Origin: Neckera pumila
Lineage: Eukaryota > Streptophyta > Bryopsida > Hypnales > Neckeraceae
Reading direction: 5' to 3'
NCBI GenBank assembly: GCA_963969595.1
Contig: OZ018412.1
Coordinates: 3,350,501 to 3,414,500, forward strand
DNA: 64,000 nucleotides
Position numbers and translations under genes: made by a program
Shown here: positions 48,420-59,550 of the stretch, piece by piece
Layout: each line of letters starts with the position of its first letter
Numbering within the stretch: position 1 is the first letter of the stretch
The notes under the pieces: generated by a model
What the model saw: only the letters and a program-made list of their open reading frames with translations
What the model was told of the DNA's origin: nothing
Database searches by the model: none

Positions 48420-49920
48420 GAGAATCAGTTGAGTGGGTGACCGGAGCAAAGGAGTCGGAAATCAGCCTATGGCAGGCAGAATGACTGATTTGCCTTGTTG
48501 ACATTATTGAAAAAATTTAAATTTTTTTTCATATAAAGAGGAATGTGAGAAATGGAGAGAGCAATTGAAATTTTATTTTTTTGAGGAGATTTGAATTTGT
48601 TATGAATTTTTGAAGTGCAATACCCAATTAACCCCAAAGAATCTCAAGACTACCCCAAAACCACCCAAAAGTGTGTCCATAATCATTAGGAACTTGAATA
48701 TGGTGTCATGATGGTGCATTGAAACGCTATAAGATAATTTGGTGCCAACCTCCATGCCAATTTAGTATCAAAGTGATTGAATAAAATAACACTGAAATAA
48801 CCTTGTTGTCAAAAGTGTGGCCTCTAGTATCAAAATGGCACCAAAACAATCTGGCATAACTTTTCTGATGATGGTCATTTCACCACCTAAAGTAGTCACA
48901 ATGTTTCTTGCAACAAAGTATACTGCAAAATAAAATTTATATCTTTGTATATAAAAAGCCGATTCTTCTAAAGGATGGATAGTACTATGTTCAAGAATAT
49001 TCAATATTACAAATTTTGATCCTAATCATTTCTTTGAAATTACTTGGTAATGAGGTTGATGTTAGGTGCAAGAATTAGGTGAATGTAGTGAGGAGGTTTA
49101 ATAGATAGTACTATGTTCAAGAATATTCAATATTACAAAATTAGATCCCAATCATTTCTTTGAAATTACTTGGTAATGAGGTTGATGTTAGGTGCAAGAA
49201 TTAGGTGAATGGAGTGAAGAGGTATACTTTAAACGCTTCAATGACCAAGGAATTCATGCCGGGAAACTTGTAAAGTCAATCACCCACTTGTAATGCTAGT
49301 ATTTTTCAAGCATGTGATTTGCAAGAAATGAGATCAATTTCTAGCTTTTACAATGTGCATTGTACATGCAACATACTCAAACCATTTCTTACAACCTTCT
49401 CTAAAACGTCATTTCTAAAATATCCTACAACATCAAATCTAGCAAAATTGTAATACACAGATTCAATCTACTATATATTGTAGAGTAAAAAGTTTGAATC
49501 CCAAGTGGCTAAATATAAGAGTTTTGAATATCTTTTTGGTTCAAAAATAGTCTAAATTCTTAATTACTACTCTACTTCAAATTTTAACAACTCATAACTT
49601 ATTTATACAATGTCCAAATCATACAAATTTTCTCACATTAGAATTCCAATCAAAATTGGAGTAACAACCATCAAAAATAATATTGCATCCTTACAATGAA
49701 ACCCTCCTTATAATATCCTTACAATGAAATCCTTGCAATATTGCTAACTAAAATAGCCATCCCTTGATTACGTACAATAGAAACTGTCATGCATCATATC
49801 CTTAAAGATGCACGCATGCAACGCAAATATTATTGAAGTGATAGCACCAGGTCTAAATTAAAAAATTGGTTATGTAATCCAAATTGCCAAATTGAAAGTC
49901 TTTTATTTAGAAAATTATTT
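48420..49920. other. AT-rich spacer, no gene seen
   Basis: No gene recognised in this spacer between the DeSI-like promoter and MITE copy D2. It contains the tandem duplication listed at 48978-49229. Confidence 0.5.
48978..49229. repeat. Tandem duplication, period 126
   Basis: Two adjacent units starting GATAGTACTATGTTCAAGAA at 48978 and 49104 differ at only a handful of positions. This is a recent local duplication in non-coding DNA. Confidence 0.9.
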
Positions 49921-49923
49921 GGA

Positions 49924-50122
49924 TGCCACATTTAACTAGCAACTTTTGGACTATTCACTGAATTCTGGACAAAATGTTCAAAAATCTCCAAATAATAACA
50001 TCTGGAGATCTCCAAATATTTGTTTTACATCAATCTCCCAATGTTTTGCATTATCTCTCAATGATTATCTCTTGATGTTAATTCTAGACTCTTTGAAAGT
50101 CCAAAACTAGTTAAATGTGGCA
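49924..50122. mobile_element. MITE family D, copy 2 (199 bp)
   Basis: Ends TGCCACATTTAACTAG and CTAGTTAAATGTGGCA are inverted copies and match the element at 16277-16501, as does the interior (CTGGAGATCTCC, TCTCCCAATGTTTTG). It differs from copy 1 by small deletions. Confidence 0.82.
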
Positions 50123-50628
50123 TCTAGAGAAAATTGGCCAGATTGATGGCAATCAAAAATGACAAAAAATCAACACTCATTGCATATGTTCTAATTCAAG
50201 CAAAAAATGGATGTGACTGAGACCAATCATATTGTTCACCATTTCTACAATTAAACGGGGAAGTCAAATTCAAAAGTCAAAAGCAGGGCTTTTTTTCTGG
50301 CTCTCTCGTGCCAGACTGCACCTAAAAAAAACAATTTGGCTAAAAAAAGGTAAGAAATTGTGAAGTTTTCTTTGCCAAAAAGCTTTAAATTAAAACAAAA
50401 TCTTGGATGAAATTGCTAGATTTGGTAGATGAAAACAAAATTATAGACATGTGATATGTGCTAATGTGATATTTTTCTATCCAATATGTGAATGAATGTT
50501 GAAATTTGGAGCACCACACAGACTATAACATTTTATGTCGCCACTTTGACAATTCATTAAAAATGAAAAAAAAAAACCTGGTCAAAACAGAGTCACTTGA
50601 TAGAGGACCCGCCGAACTAGTTGTAAGA

Positions 50629-51963
50629 CTACACCTGCTGATTTGTCTTTTCATAAGGGGAAACATTTTTCACCGAATTCTTGATCCATTTGTTGTGAGC
50701 GCTTTCAAATTCCAATGAACCCTCCATAGCGCTTCCAGAAGACATCCACCGACCAAAGATTGCCTCTTGCTTCGCATGAGGAAAGCTTGTAATGAAATTG
50801 TCGATGATGAATTGAACCCGAGGCTGGTCTTTCCGCACTGCATCCTCAAGTAGCCACTGCCAGTCCTCGAACAAGGTGATCCGGGCTGAGGTTTTTAGGA
50901 AATAGACTCCTTTCAACACGCCCTCAAAGATGGAGAGTATCATGTCGGTCCATTCCGATTCATCGAGAAAACAAGCCTCACAAATCTGCTGGCTCTCCAA
51001 GGTCTTCAGAAACCTCGACACACCTCTGTTTTCCACAATATGTTCCACAAGAAATTGAGCCTTAGATGCTGTCTTACAAAGAGTGAACAGCCATTGGAAA
51101 TCAGAGATTGCTCGTTCAACCTCTCCAATGTGTAGTTCAGGCGATTGGTGTTCTTGAACACATCGTAAAAGACGTTTGGCTTCTTCTTTCACAATCGTGA
51201 GCGCATCCTGTTCAAGACTACAGCAAGAATCAGTCATGATTTCGTCAAAGACACCTTGGAACCTCGTTTTGTAAGCAGTTTTGGTCTTGTCGTCATCACT
51301 GACAGATTTCTCTAAATAAGCAACCATCGTGCGCAAGACTCTTGCAGATAACACTGTGTACCGTTCTTCCGTGGGTACCAGAAGCTCCAACCGAGTGAGA
51401 AGCTCAGTTGCACTATCAGCAGGAAACTCGGCAGTCCGGACATATTCACGAATCTTCTGCTCTTCGTCATCTGTCCAAGGTGCAGCAGTCAAATAGCAGA
51501 CACACAAGTCCACTAACTTCTGAAACTCCATCTGTGTTGCGACGCTCAGAAGTTTAATGCAATACTTGAGACTTGGGATTGGTGTAAACGGGGCGTACAT
51601 GCGGGAGAAACAATCTTCGTAGTACGAAACCATCTTTGGGCGAACTTCTAAGGAGAATTCATCTGGCGTCTTGTGGCTCTCAGATTGTGCACGTCGCTCA
51701 CGCAAAGCTTTCTCAAAATATTTGCTGCATTGGCAAAGCCGGTCTGAGTGTACATATATATCCAACAACGACTCCAAATCTTCTTCTTCCCGTAACTTCC
51801 GCTTCTTTTGCTTCAAGTCCACTGGAACTTGAGCTGCAGAGCCTGCAACCAAGTGCACAACAACATCGCTGCTATCTCTGGGGCCAAACCACACAACATC
51901 ACAATCCATCGACTCTGACTCCTCCGAGTCGGAGCTGTGAGCTCTGCTATCTGAACTAGACAT
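50629..51963 (-). CDS. BTB/POZ domain protein, intronless (444 aa)
   Basis: Probable substrate adaptor of a Cullin-3 ubiquitin ligase or protein-interaction factor; target unknown. From the ATG at 51963: a Ser/Glu/Asp-rich start, then SDVVVHLV at the beginning of a BTB-like fold, a charged insert (KQKKRKLREEED), and the BTB core with IYVHSDRLCQCSKYFEKALRE. The BACK-like helical half follows (LLSVATQMEFQKLVDLCVCYL, AAPWTDDEEQKIREY, LLTRLELLVP). The order BTB, AAPWT-like motif and a C-terminal helical block ending in FGRWM resembles the plant At3g05675/At1g63850-type BTB proteins as I recall them. There is no intron, whereas such genes are usually spliced, so retroposition is possible. In-frame ATG at 51996 would add 11 residues. 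A repeat starts only about 120 bases upstream of the ATG. Confidence 0.85.
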   Translation of the reverse strand: MSSSDSRAHSSDSEESESMDCDVVWFGPRDSSDVVVHLVAGSAAQVPVDLKQKKRKLREEEDLESLLDIYVHSDRLCQCSKYFEKALRERRAQSESHKTPDEFSLEVRPKMVSYYEDCFSRMYAPFTPIPSLKYCIKLLSVATQMEFQKLVDLCVCYLTAAPWTDDEEQKIREYVRTAEFPADSATELLTRLELLVPTEERYTVLSARVLRTMVAYLEKSVSDDDKTKTAYKTRFQGVFDEIMTDSCCSLEQDALTIVKEEAKRLLRCVQEHQSPELHIGEVERAISDFQWLFTLCKTASKAQFLVEHIVENRGVSRFLKTLESQQICEACFLDESEWTDMILSIFEGVLKGVYFLKTSARITLFEDWQWLLEDAVRKDQPRVQFIIDNFITSFPHAKQEAIFGRWMSSGSAMEGSLEFESAHNKWIKNSVKNVSPYEKTNQQV

Positions 51964-52084
51964 ATCGATGTCACACTGCAATTTGTTGTTGTGCATACAA
52001 AATTTGGATGAAGTGCTTCCAAATGCAACGCAGTTGTATAGCACAGTATTATATGAGTATGAGTGTTGATCAAACTAGAATCCG

Positions 52085-52225
52085 CAATACTGAACTAGTG
52101 TGCCCTGTGCCGTTGCCACAGCCAAAATAAAAATAAAAGTAAAAATCAGTAATTTTCTAATTATTTTCATTCATAAAAACTTTGAAATAGGTCCAAACGC
52201 AAACGAAACAAAGTACCGTGCTTAA
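52085..52225. repeat. Repeat family E copy beside the BTB gene start
   Basis: Starts ACTAGTGTGCCCTGTGCC and aligns with 11545-11720 (GAAATAAAAGTAA, TAGGTCCAAA, ACGAAACAAAGT). In reverse it aligns with 60790-61015. It lies where the promoter of the BTB gene should be. Confidence 0.7.
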
Positions 52226-52379
52226 CATGTCTGGAGATGTATATAACATCTCTTTATATACTACCAAGCTTAAATAATAACGTTATTACAAAATAAAAGT
52301 TAATTAAAAGATAAGGAAAAAGGAAAAGGGACTATACTATAAAGTAAAATAAAATTCAAGCATAAGCCAAGAGCAAAAA

Positions 52380-52467
52380 GGATATGAAACCTAAAACCTA
52401 AAACTACCATCATCACTCTTTGTACATCTACAAAATCAAAATGTACATACATACATACATACATACA

Positions 52468-52498
<31 letters not shown>

Positions 52499-52745
52499 GT
52501 TGAAGAAACAATTTTAGAACATCTATTGGGACATCTACTTTTCATAAAAAATTTGGTCTTTCATAACTTTTGCATATCTACTTTGCATAAAAACTTTGGT
52601 CTTCATAACTTTTGCATATGGTATCTAGAAATATTGTGCTCTTTGGTACGTTGGAACCTCCTTTCACTAGCCAAAACAATGAAATACAAACATTTGAACA
52701 ATCTAATAATAGTAGTTAAGCATAGTAGCAAAAAGTAGCGATTTA
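52380..52745. repeat. Repeat family F copy with expanded TACA array
   Basis: Family landmarks are present on both sides of a TACA microsatellite (52444-52497, about 13.5 units). The F copies at 41 and 62.6 kb have only TGTA or TGTACATA at this place. Confidence 0.8.
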
Positions 52746-53299
52746 GAGGTACTTATCTAAATTGACTAATTGAAAAACTATTGAATTGCATGGAAGTAAA
52801 AAGTTTTATTTGATTCTCAAGTTTATTTTAAAATGTAAATTATATTGTCAATCAGTATGAAAAGTTTCTATAAATTATTGTGATTTTTCATCCTTAAAAA
52901 TCCAATCAACCATTTTTTGGTCATTATTCAATTTTAAGCAATCTTTTGTGCAAAAAAGACCATTTCTTTTATTTTTGTCTTTTCTATGCAGGATTTACTT
53001 TGTATTAATCTTAATTTCAAAAGTTTTTTTATTTGGAACACGACATAAAGTATTCAACAAATGCTTAGAACAAGAAAATTTACTACTTGGAAACACCTTT
53101 GATGGGTTCATCATGAAATCTTTTGGGTTCTTTTGCAAAATCAATCAAACATCCTATTATAGAATTTTCAAATGCTAAAAAATATAAATAGTTGTGGTAA
53201 ATTTTTGAAGTTAAATATTCAAAATTGATTTGAAGCAAACTTTTTAAAAAGAATTCAAATTTTACCATATGGATAATTTCTACTTTTGATGTTCAAAAT
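52746..53299. other. AT-rich spacer, no gene seen
   Basis: No coding frame of substance and no recognised repeat boundary. Confidence 0.4.
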
Positions 53300-54690
53300 T
53301 GCCTCTCCTATTGTCCTTTAGGGGAACAAATTGGTTGTAAGTAGGCTCCTATATTCTCAATTATAGTGGTCATGATTTTCTGAAATTTTTTGTGAAGATA
53401 GAAAAATACATTTATTATTTGAAAATATGATTTTTATTTCAATCAATGCCGTGGAACAAAATTGAATTATGGTACAAGAAGCCCAAATTTTAGTTTGGCA
53501 AGTAGAAAAAAGCACCCTCAAAAATTTAAACATAAAAAAAAATTAATTCTTTTCTCATAGATTGTGTTTTTATCTACATGGGAAGCTTTGATTCATTGAC
53601 CACTTGGATTTATAAGATTTATCTTGAGGAAAATAGTTAGTCAAAAAATACTATAGAGCTTGTCTAAGCACACTCTCTCTTATTGTTACGTGAATGTTAT
53701 GGACAATCTTGTTTCTTAGGCAATTAGAGCATCTTCTTGAAAAATAACTTGTAGGAATCATTCCTAAATTCAAGGTTTACAATTTTTCAAAAAAAATTCT
53801 TCCAAGGTTAATATCCCTTGATCTCACCACTGAAATTAGTGTATTTCAATTCCATCTTAGAGCTATTAACATTTTAGTTTTTTCTTCAATTTTGAACCTA
53901 CTTCTACAAAACAATTATGTAATGTATAAAAATTTAAGTATTCTTTTTTTTAGATTGAAAAATTGAATTGAAAGTTTAGGAATTTAAAAAAACATTAATT
54001 TCTTTTGCAATTCAATTCTTCAACATAAAAAATTAGAAATTCAAAATCAATAGTATAAAAATTTTAATCTTAGAAGATTCAAAGTTTCATGTTGCAGTCA
54101 TGTGAGGTGAAGCATTAGAGAAAACATCAGCCCTTTGGCTGCTCTAAGGACCCCTTTAGTACCTTAAAATTTAAGGAGCTGAAAAAATATTTTTTTCCTT
54201 ATTTCCGCGCAACTAAAATTGTTGTGAAATGGCTCAAGAACCCAGATTTTTGAATAAAAAATTATTATTATTATTATTATTATATTTAAATCTTAAAACA
54301 ATCTTAAAAATATATATATATCCTAAAAAAAAAAATCTGTGAAATCAAACTGTTCCAACAAGCAGTTTTACACTCTAACTGCTCAAGGGCACTTTTCCAA
54401 GTTGACAAGCCATGCTTGAAATAGCATGGCCGTGAGCATGGCATGTCAATTTGGAACGGCCCTCCCAAGGGCTAATTTTTTCTCTAATGGAAAATCCATT
54501 TTCTTCACTTCAAACGCAAATATCTTGCAATCTACATAGGCAAAGTTTCTAAAAAATTTTCCACACATTTTTACAATAGTCTAATGAAAAATTCTATGGT
54601 TAGATGTGCAAAAAATTAATTCTTAGATATTTTTGCAATAGAAATGACAATTTTGAGTGTTTTTTGATGGAAAAATGGCTTTGGGATTGT
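53300..54690. repeat. TTAA-type repeat family A, decayed and interrupted copy
   Basis: Aligns with 16802-17712 through TGTCCTTTAGGGGAACAAAT at the left, the region GGGCA(A/C)TTAGAGCATCTT, and CTTCAAACGCAAATATCTTG and AATGACAATTTTG at the right. The match is broken between about 54115 and 54490 by another element. Confidence 0.65.
54115..54490. mobile_element. MITE family G, copy 1, nested in family A
   Basis: Starts ATTAGAGAAAACATCAGCCC and ends GGGCTAATTTTTTCTCTAAT, giving inverted ends of about 20 bases. It contains (TTA)n at 54258-54283 and the palindromic CATGCT/AGCATG block. A second copy in inverted orientation lies at 55246-55530. Confidence 0.65.
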
Positions 54691-55245
54691 AGGAGCTAGT
54701 GTAAACTTCATGGAATTTATATTTCATTACACATTTGTATTTTGTACAAACATCTGCTTCTTTATACTTTAAAGTGTAAGATGAAATAAAAATGTCAGTT
54801 ATAATATATATTAGAATAGTCTAGAATTTCTATTGAGGATGACACTTATACTGAAGAGCAATATTTTATAATGAACAGTTTAAAAATATTGATTAAAAAG
54901 AATACAAAAAAATATATATAGTGCTTAAACAGAGTCTGTTATAATGCAACAAGTTAACACAAAAAAAATTCAACAAGGTGCAAGGTCTAACTGAGAAGAT
55001 TTTTGGATGATTAGAGTTTGGCACATATAAATACCTAAAAAAATAATACAGATGAAAACGTGATGAATGAATCATAACACAACTTGCTTAGTTAGTAGAA
55101 TATAAGAAATTGACTTTTTTTGGATTCTAATACATAGAATTTGCAATTGGAATAATTCATTGGATTTTTGCAAAATTTTGAAAGGATTACAAACATTAGA
55201 TGAGAAGGTGTAAAGGGATGTGAGTTCTCCCGAGTTCCAAGCATT
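54691..55245. other. AT-rich spacer, no gene seen
   Basis: Only short chance frames; no domain, RNA gene or repeat end recognised. Confidence 0.4.
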
Positions 55246-55530
55246 AGAGAAAATTTCAACCCTAAAGAGGTCCGTTCAAAGTTGACACGGCATGCTATTC
55301 TTTGCATGACCTATCAACTTCAAAAATGCTCTTTTTTTTTTTTTTTTTCTTTTTTAAATTTTTTATTTGGAACTTTGGGTTCTTGCGCCACTGTTGCTAC
55401 AGTTTCAGCAGGGCGGAAATAGGAAAAAAACGATTTTTTGAGCAAACTAAAAGCAAATTTTAGGGTACCTCAGAGGATTGTGGAGCAGCCCTCTAGAGGC
55501 CTAAAATTTCTTCTAATGGACTATGGGAAC
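55246..55530 (-). mobile_element. MITE family G, copy 2 (inverted)
   Basis: Read in reverse, this matches 54115-54490: CCATTAGAAGAAATTTTAGG, TATTTCCGC, GCGCAAGAACCCA, AAGTTGA(C/T)A, ATAGCATG, and CATTAGAGAAAATTTCAACC at the far end. The interior includes a run of 18 T. Confidence 0.6.
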
Positions 55531-56024
55531 TTTGGCACAACAGCATTCTGACATAGCATAGTGACTGCCATGTCAGAAAGTAATTTTTTTTAATTCTCTA
55601 AATTTAAAAAAATTATCTTCATATTTTCATAATTATGCTTTATTTTAATTTTTTTTATTTTAAATTTTTATTTTTATTTTAATATTCTGACTACAACATT
55701 GTTCATTCGAGCAAAGAAAAGAGATCATCACCCTAAAAAACATCTAATGATTGAACCTATGAGGTTTCATTTTCTTTATTTAAATCAAATATATATGAAA
55801 TATTTTAAAAGTTAGACCGAACAACATTTAGTTTTTGGATACATGAACCTTTAGAGTTATAGATTATTAAAAATCTAAAAAAACTACTAAAATGTAAATG
55901 CCATTTTACCTTAGGTCTTATAAAAAAAGACCAAGTTCTTTGCCTCTATACCAAAATGGTTATTTAGTATGGGTGGATAATTAGACTGCATGAGAATTAG
56001 ACAGGAAACTAAAATGCCCAGTCT
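55531..56024. other. AT-rich spacer, no gene seen
   Basis: No coding frame or recognisable repeat boundary. Confidence 0.4.
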
Positions 56025-56179
56025 CATTAGATGATATTTGGGGGTCGCGGAGGGCCGTTTTAGGCTTGTTCCCTGATCTACCCAGATCCAGTGAACGCCG
56101 ATACGGGTGTGTCAGAAAATTTTTTCTCAAAAAAATTCAAAAAAAAAAAAAATTTTTTTTACCAAAATATCATTTTAAG

Positions 56180-56229
<50 letters not shown>

Positions 56230-56347
56230 TGACGTGGCAGTCGCTGACCACGTCAGCCAGCTGCTGCTGCGCGTTCCCAGACTGCGGGAACGTAGCAGAC
56301 AGCAGGGGAACTCACAGCCTTCTAAGACCCCCGAATCTCATGTAATG
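56025..56347. mobile_element. Repeat family H element (323 bp) with long poly-T
   Basis: The left end CATTAGATGATATTTGGGGG and the inverted right end (CCCCCGAATCTCATGTAATG) match over 22 bases with three mismatches. It contains an uninterrupted run of about 45 T ending at 56225 and a GC-rich right half. A fragment of the same family is at 26600-26730. Confidence 0.6.
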
Positions 56348-56439
56348 ACTAACACCACAATTTGTTCACCATGAATGTTACAATGCTACAACTACAACTG
56401 GTGTTGAATAGTATATTCTTGTGATAAATAGTTTGGACT

Positions 56440-57140
56440 AAACTAAATAACTGTTTTCGGATATAATGAAATGTTAGTTTTAAAGTAGAAAACTAGAGGA
56501 AGGTGGATACATCCAAATTCACAACTTATTCTAAAACTACTATCATCACTATATGTACGTTTCAAAAGTCAATATGAACTTATGTTGCAAGAACAATTTC
56601 AAGAACATCTACCAAAAAGTACTTTGACCCTTCATAACTTTTGCATATCCTATCCAAATTATGTTTTTTTGGACGCAATTGAATTTGCATACTCAAAATT
56701 ATAAATGCTGCACCAATCTAACAATAGCAAAGGTTCATAGTGAAAAAAATGGCATTTTGAGGGGTACCCATTTACATCCATATAGACCAAGTTAGTGCCC
56801 TTATGACTTTTGAAACCATACTCTTTTGCAATAATGTAATCTATTCTAAAAGCATTTGCACTCTAAAAGCAAATATAGAAAAAAGATACATTTTGCCTTC
56901 TTCACTATACCAATAGTCTATCTTGTAAGAGGTGGTTTAGTGACCACTACATTTCAACTTCAAAAATTCATAACTAACTCTATAAAGGTTCCAAAAACGT
57001 AAAACAACTTGGATTAAATGCCAATTCCATTTTTCTTCCTATGAAAATTTACTAATAATTGTTTTGACTTTACCTTCCCCCAGAAGGCAATCAACTCTTA
57101 AATGGTCGCTTTATAGCTCGGTGCCCCTAAGACCTAACCT
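56440..57140. repeat. Repeat family F copy, longest, without Stowaway insertion
   Basis: Family landmarks are at 56520-56770. The extension to 57140 matches 11820-12290 but lacks the 251-bp Stowaway element, so it preserves the empty site. Confidence 0.72.
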
Positions 57141-57589
57141 CTTTCATAGCAAGATATCTCCCCTAGGAATTGATTTCATTGCCTCTTAGCTTTTATGTTT
57201 TTTTATGTGAAGGTATGATTTGACATAAATTAAGTTGTTTTTGTAAAAATGTACCGCATGTCATCTTATAGATGGTGTAAGGTGATGTAAACCCTTAAAG
57301 ATCTGACATGGAAATTCAATTTTGTCACCTCAATACTGAATTAAACCTTTGCTTAAGGTAACTTGAAGCTCATTCATGTCTTTTTCCACTCTTCCACTCC
57401 ACAATCAATATATAAGATTGGGGTGAACCAACTCTTTGCTTGTCCTAGTTTTATCCCATGGTGAAAACTTAGGACCTTTTTATTTGCTACACATGATAAA
57501 ATTTTGAAATTTTGAATTCATGTTTGCAATCAGAGTCCCCTAGTTTGCATGTATTGGTATAGAAAATAGATTAAACAAGCACAAAATAG
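57141..57589. other. AT-rich spacer, no gene seen
   Basis: No gene or repeat boundary recognised. Confidence 0.4.
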
Positions 57590-58030
57590 GGGGCTTTTTT
57601 TTCAATCCTATGAAGATGGCCCATGACCATTGATTTCAAGCCTCAGATGTCAACACCTTGTTTGCTTCCATTTTACAACTAGGTATGAATGCAAATTTTT
57701 TAATTTATGAGGTGAAGTAATATGTCTATTACAATTTATAAAATTTTCAAATTTTTCTATGGAAATCTTGAAATTACTATGAATTATTGAAGAAAAAAAT
57801 GAAGAAAATTCATATCAAATACAAATATATTAAAAAAAATATGAATTTTTCACCATAAATATATATTATAGGATAGATCAATAGTTTTTTGCTATAAAAT
57901 ATTGAAATTCATGATTTTCTTAAGATTTCAAAATGGAGTAGAAACTAAACTTGGTAAGCTTCATTTCATTAGTTGGGCTCAAATTCAAAAAACATCATTT
58001 TCATGGCTGAAATTCACATCAAGAGAAAAG
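57590..58030. repeat. Repeat family B, truncated copy
   Basis: Matches the first part of 44102-44850 (GACCATTGATTTCAAGCCTC, TTTTACAACTAGGTATGAATG, TTAGTTGGGCTCAAATTC). It ends shortly before a separate TIR element at 58057. Confidence 0.65.
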
Positions 58031-58056
58031 TTGAGGACTTTGGGAGGACAAGAATA

Positions 58057-58883
58057 GGGCCTCGCACATGAGCCCTCACGGCTGGGTTTGGGACCCCAGA
58101 TGAGGGCCGAAAAGGCTGGGTTGGGGCAGCCCAATCCAAATGGGTTTGGCCTGCCTTCCTCGTCAGGCCCAGCCCTTACGGGCTCCTTTTCACCAGTATA
58201 ATAACTCAAACTCACTTTTACTGCATGCAATTTCAACTTCTTCCTGCATCCTTGCCGTCTTCTTGTTTTTTTAATTCCAAGTTACACTTGTGGCCCCCAA
58301 TTTGTTTTTGTTTGTTTTATTTTAAGTTACACTTGCAGCCCTTAACTTGTTTTTCTTTGTTTTTATTAGTGTGGGGCAACTTAATTTCACTATTTTGTGT
58401 ATTGGAAATACAATAGAAAGCCCTTTAGAGAGAAGAATTGGGTTTTCTTTACCAGGGAGCTCAACAACCAGTTCCCAGAGGAGCCGCAGCGCACGTGGCA
58501 GTAGACTAGGAACAAGTGAACCCTAATGAATAATGTAAACAGAAAAAAAAATTGATTCATAATAGTAATTTTTAAATCATTAAGAACTGAGAAAATTTTA
58601 AAAACCCTAATGAAGAACACATGATAGTAATTTAATTAAAAAGTAACCATTGGCGAATAATTTGTTTTAAAATATGAAACCTAAAACCCTCCCCAAAATA
58701 AGACAGAAGAAAATTAAAAACACACCTAAAAAACAAGCGCTAATGGTAAAGAACCCCAAATCGAAATCCTGGAATAATTACCCCATCTCCCTTTTACCCA
58801 GCACTTTTGGCCGCCGGTGGGGCCCCGCCCTGGCCGGTCAGGGACCCCACAGACCCCCCCACCGGAGGCCATGTTCGAGGCCC
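58057..58883. mobile_element. 827-bp TIR element with GGGCCTCG ends
   Basis: The left end GGGCCTCGCACATGAGCC and the inverted right end (GGCCATGTTCGAGGCCC) are related over about 17 bases. TA flanks both sides. Both ends are embedded in GC-rich blocks with GGGGTCCC-like palindromes, while the middle is AT-rich. No recognised transposase. Confidence 0.5.
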
Positions 58884-58938
58884 TAGTGAGGGGCGACATG
58901 TTCAAGTTAAATGGGCGTGGGAACCTCTCTCGATGATC

Positions 58939-59023
58939 AAATCTACGAGAAATTTTAATTAAGGGAAGTCAAACCCAAATCTACGAGAAATTTTAATTAA
59001 GGGAAGTCAAACCCAAATCTACG
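58939..59023. repeat. 38-bp tandem repeat, 2.3 units
   Basis: The unit begins AAATCTACGAGAAATTTTAA and is repeated exactly at 58939 and 58977, then partially at 59015. Identical units mean a very recent duplication. Confidence 0.95.
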
Positions 59024-59076
59024 AAATATTTGCTCATAATCCACGAAGATCTGATCCTCCTTCCTCTGTTCCTCGG

Positions 59077-59457
59077 TCAGAGCCTGACAAGCACGTCAAG
59101 CCCGCTGGCGAAGTCGATCACGATTAGCTTGTGCACTGTGGCCACCGATTTGAGATCCCTTCGACTTCCGACGTGAAATCGTACTGCCACATTCACGTCG
59201 ACAGTCTTGACAGCTTGCATTTGATCCTTTTGGGAAGCATTTTGGTGCCGTATGAAGATAAATAGTTCGACGATTTCCACCGTAGGATCGGACCTAGTTT
59301 TGATGCGCCAGTGATCACCCTCAATGTATGCAACTAACGAGGAATATCCTCTTTTTTCGCAAATAGTTGCTTGTCACACGAATTTTGTGATCGAATGCAT
59401 GAGAAGCTCGTGTTCCGGCATTGACATGAACTTTAAATTGCTGATCGAGGAGTCCAT
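59077..59457 (-). CDS. Candidate small protein or gene fragment (2 exons, 98 aa)
   Basis: Exons 59378-59457 and 59077-59293 join through an 84-base GT-AG intron in phase, giving 99 codons with stop. The composition is exon-like (balanced GC, no low complexity), with a charged, beta-rich C-terminal half (TVDVNVAVRFHVG, HKLIVIDFASGL). No family recognised. It sits just upstream of, and divergent from, the IRX10-like exon 1, so it might be an independent gene, a captured fragment, or chance coding potential in that gene's leader region. Confidence 0.3.
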
Positions 59458-59550
59458 GGTAGGTGTAGGAGGTTTCGATCTCTTAGAGACATGGAAGCAT
59501 TCTGTTCAATGACAGATGAGGTACAGTAGCTTGGAGCGAGACTAGTGTTA

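Noticed and set aside
48137..48421. 94-codon plus-strand frame containing the heat-shock elements
   Set aside because: Coincides with promoter-type sequence; no domain and no splice or start context.
56181..56225. Poly-T run as the tail of a minus-strand retroposon
   Set aside because: It lies within an element with inverted ends on both sides, so the run is internal to a TIR unit.
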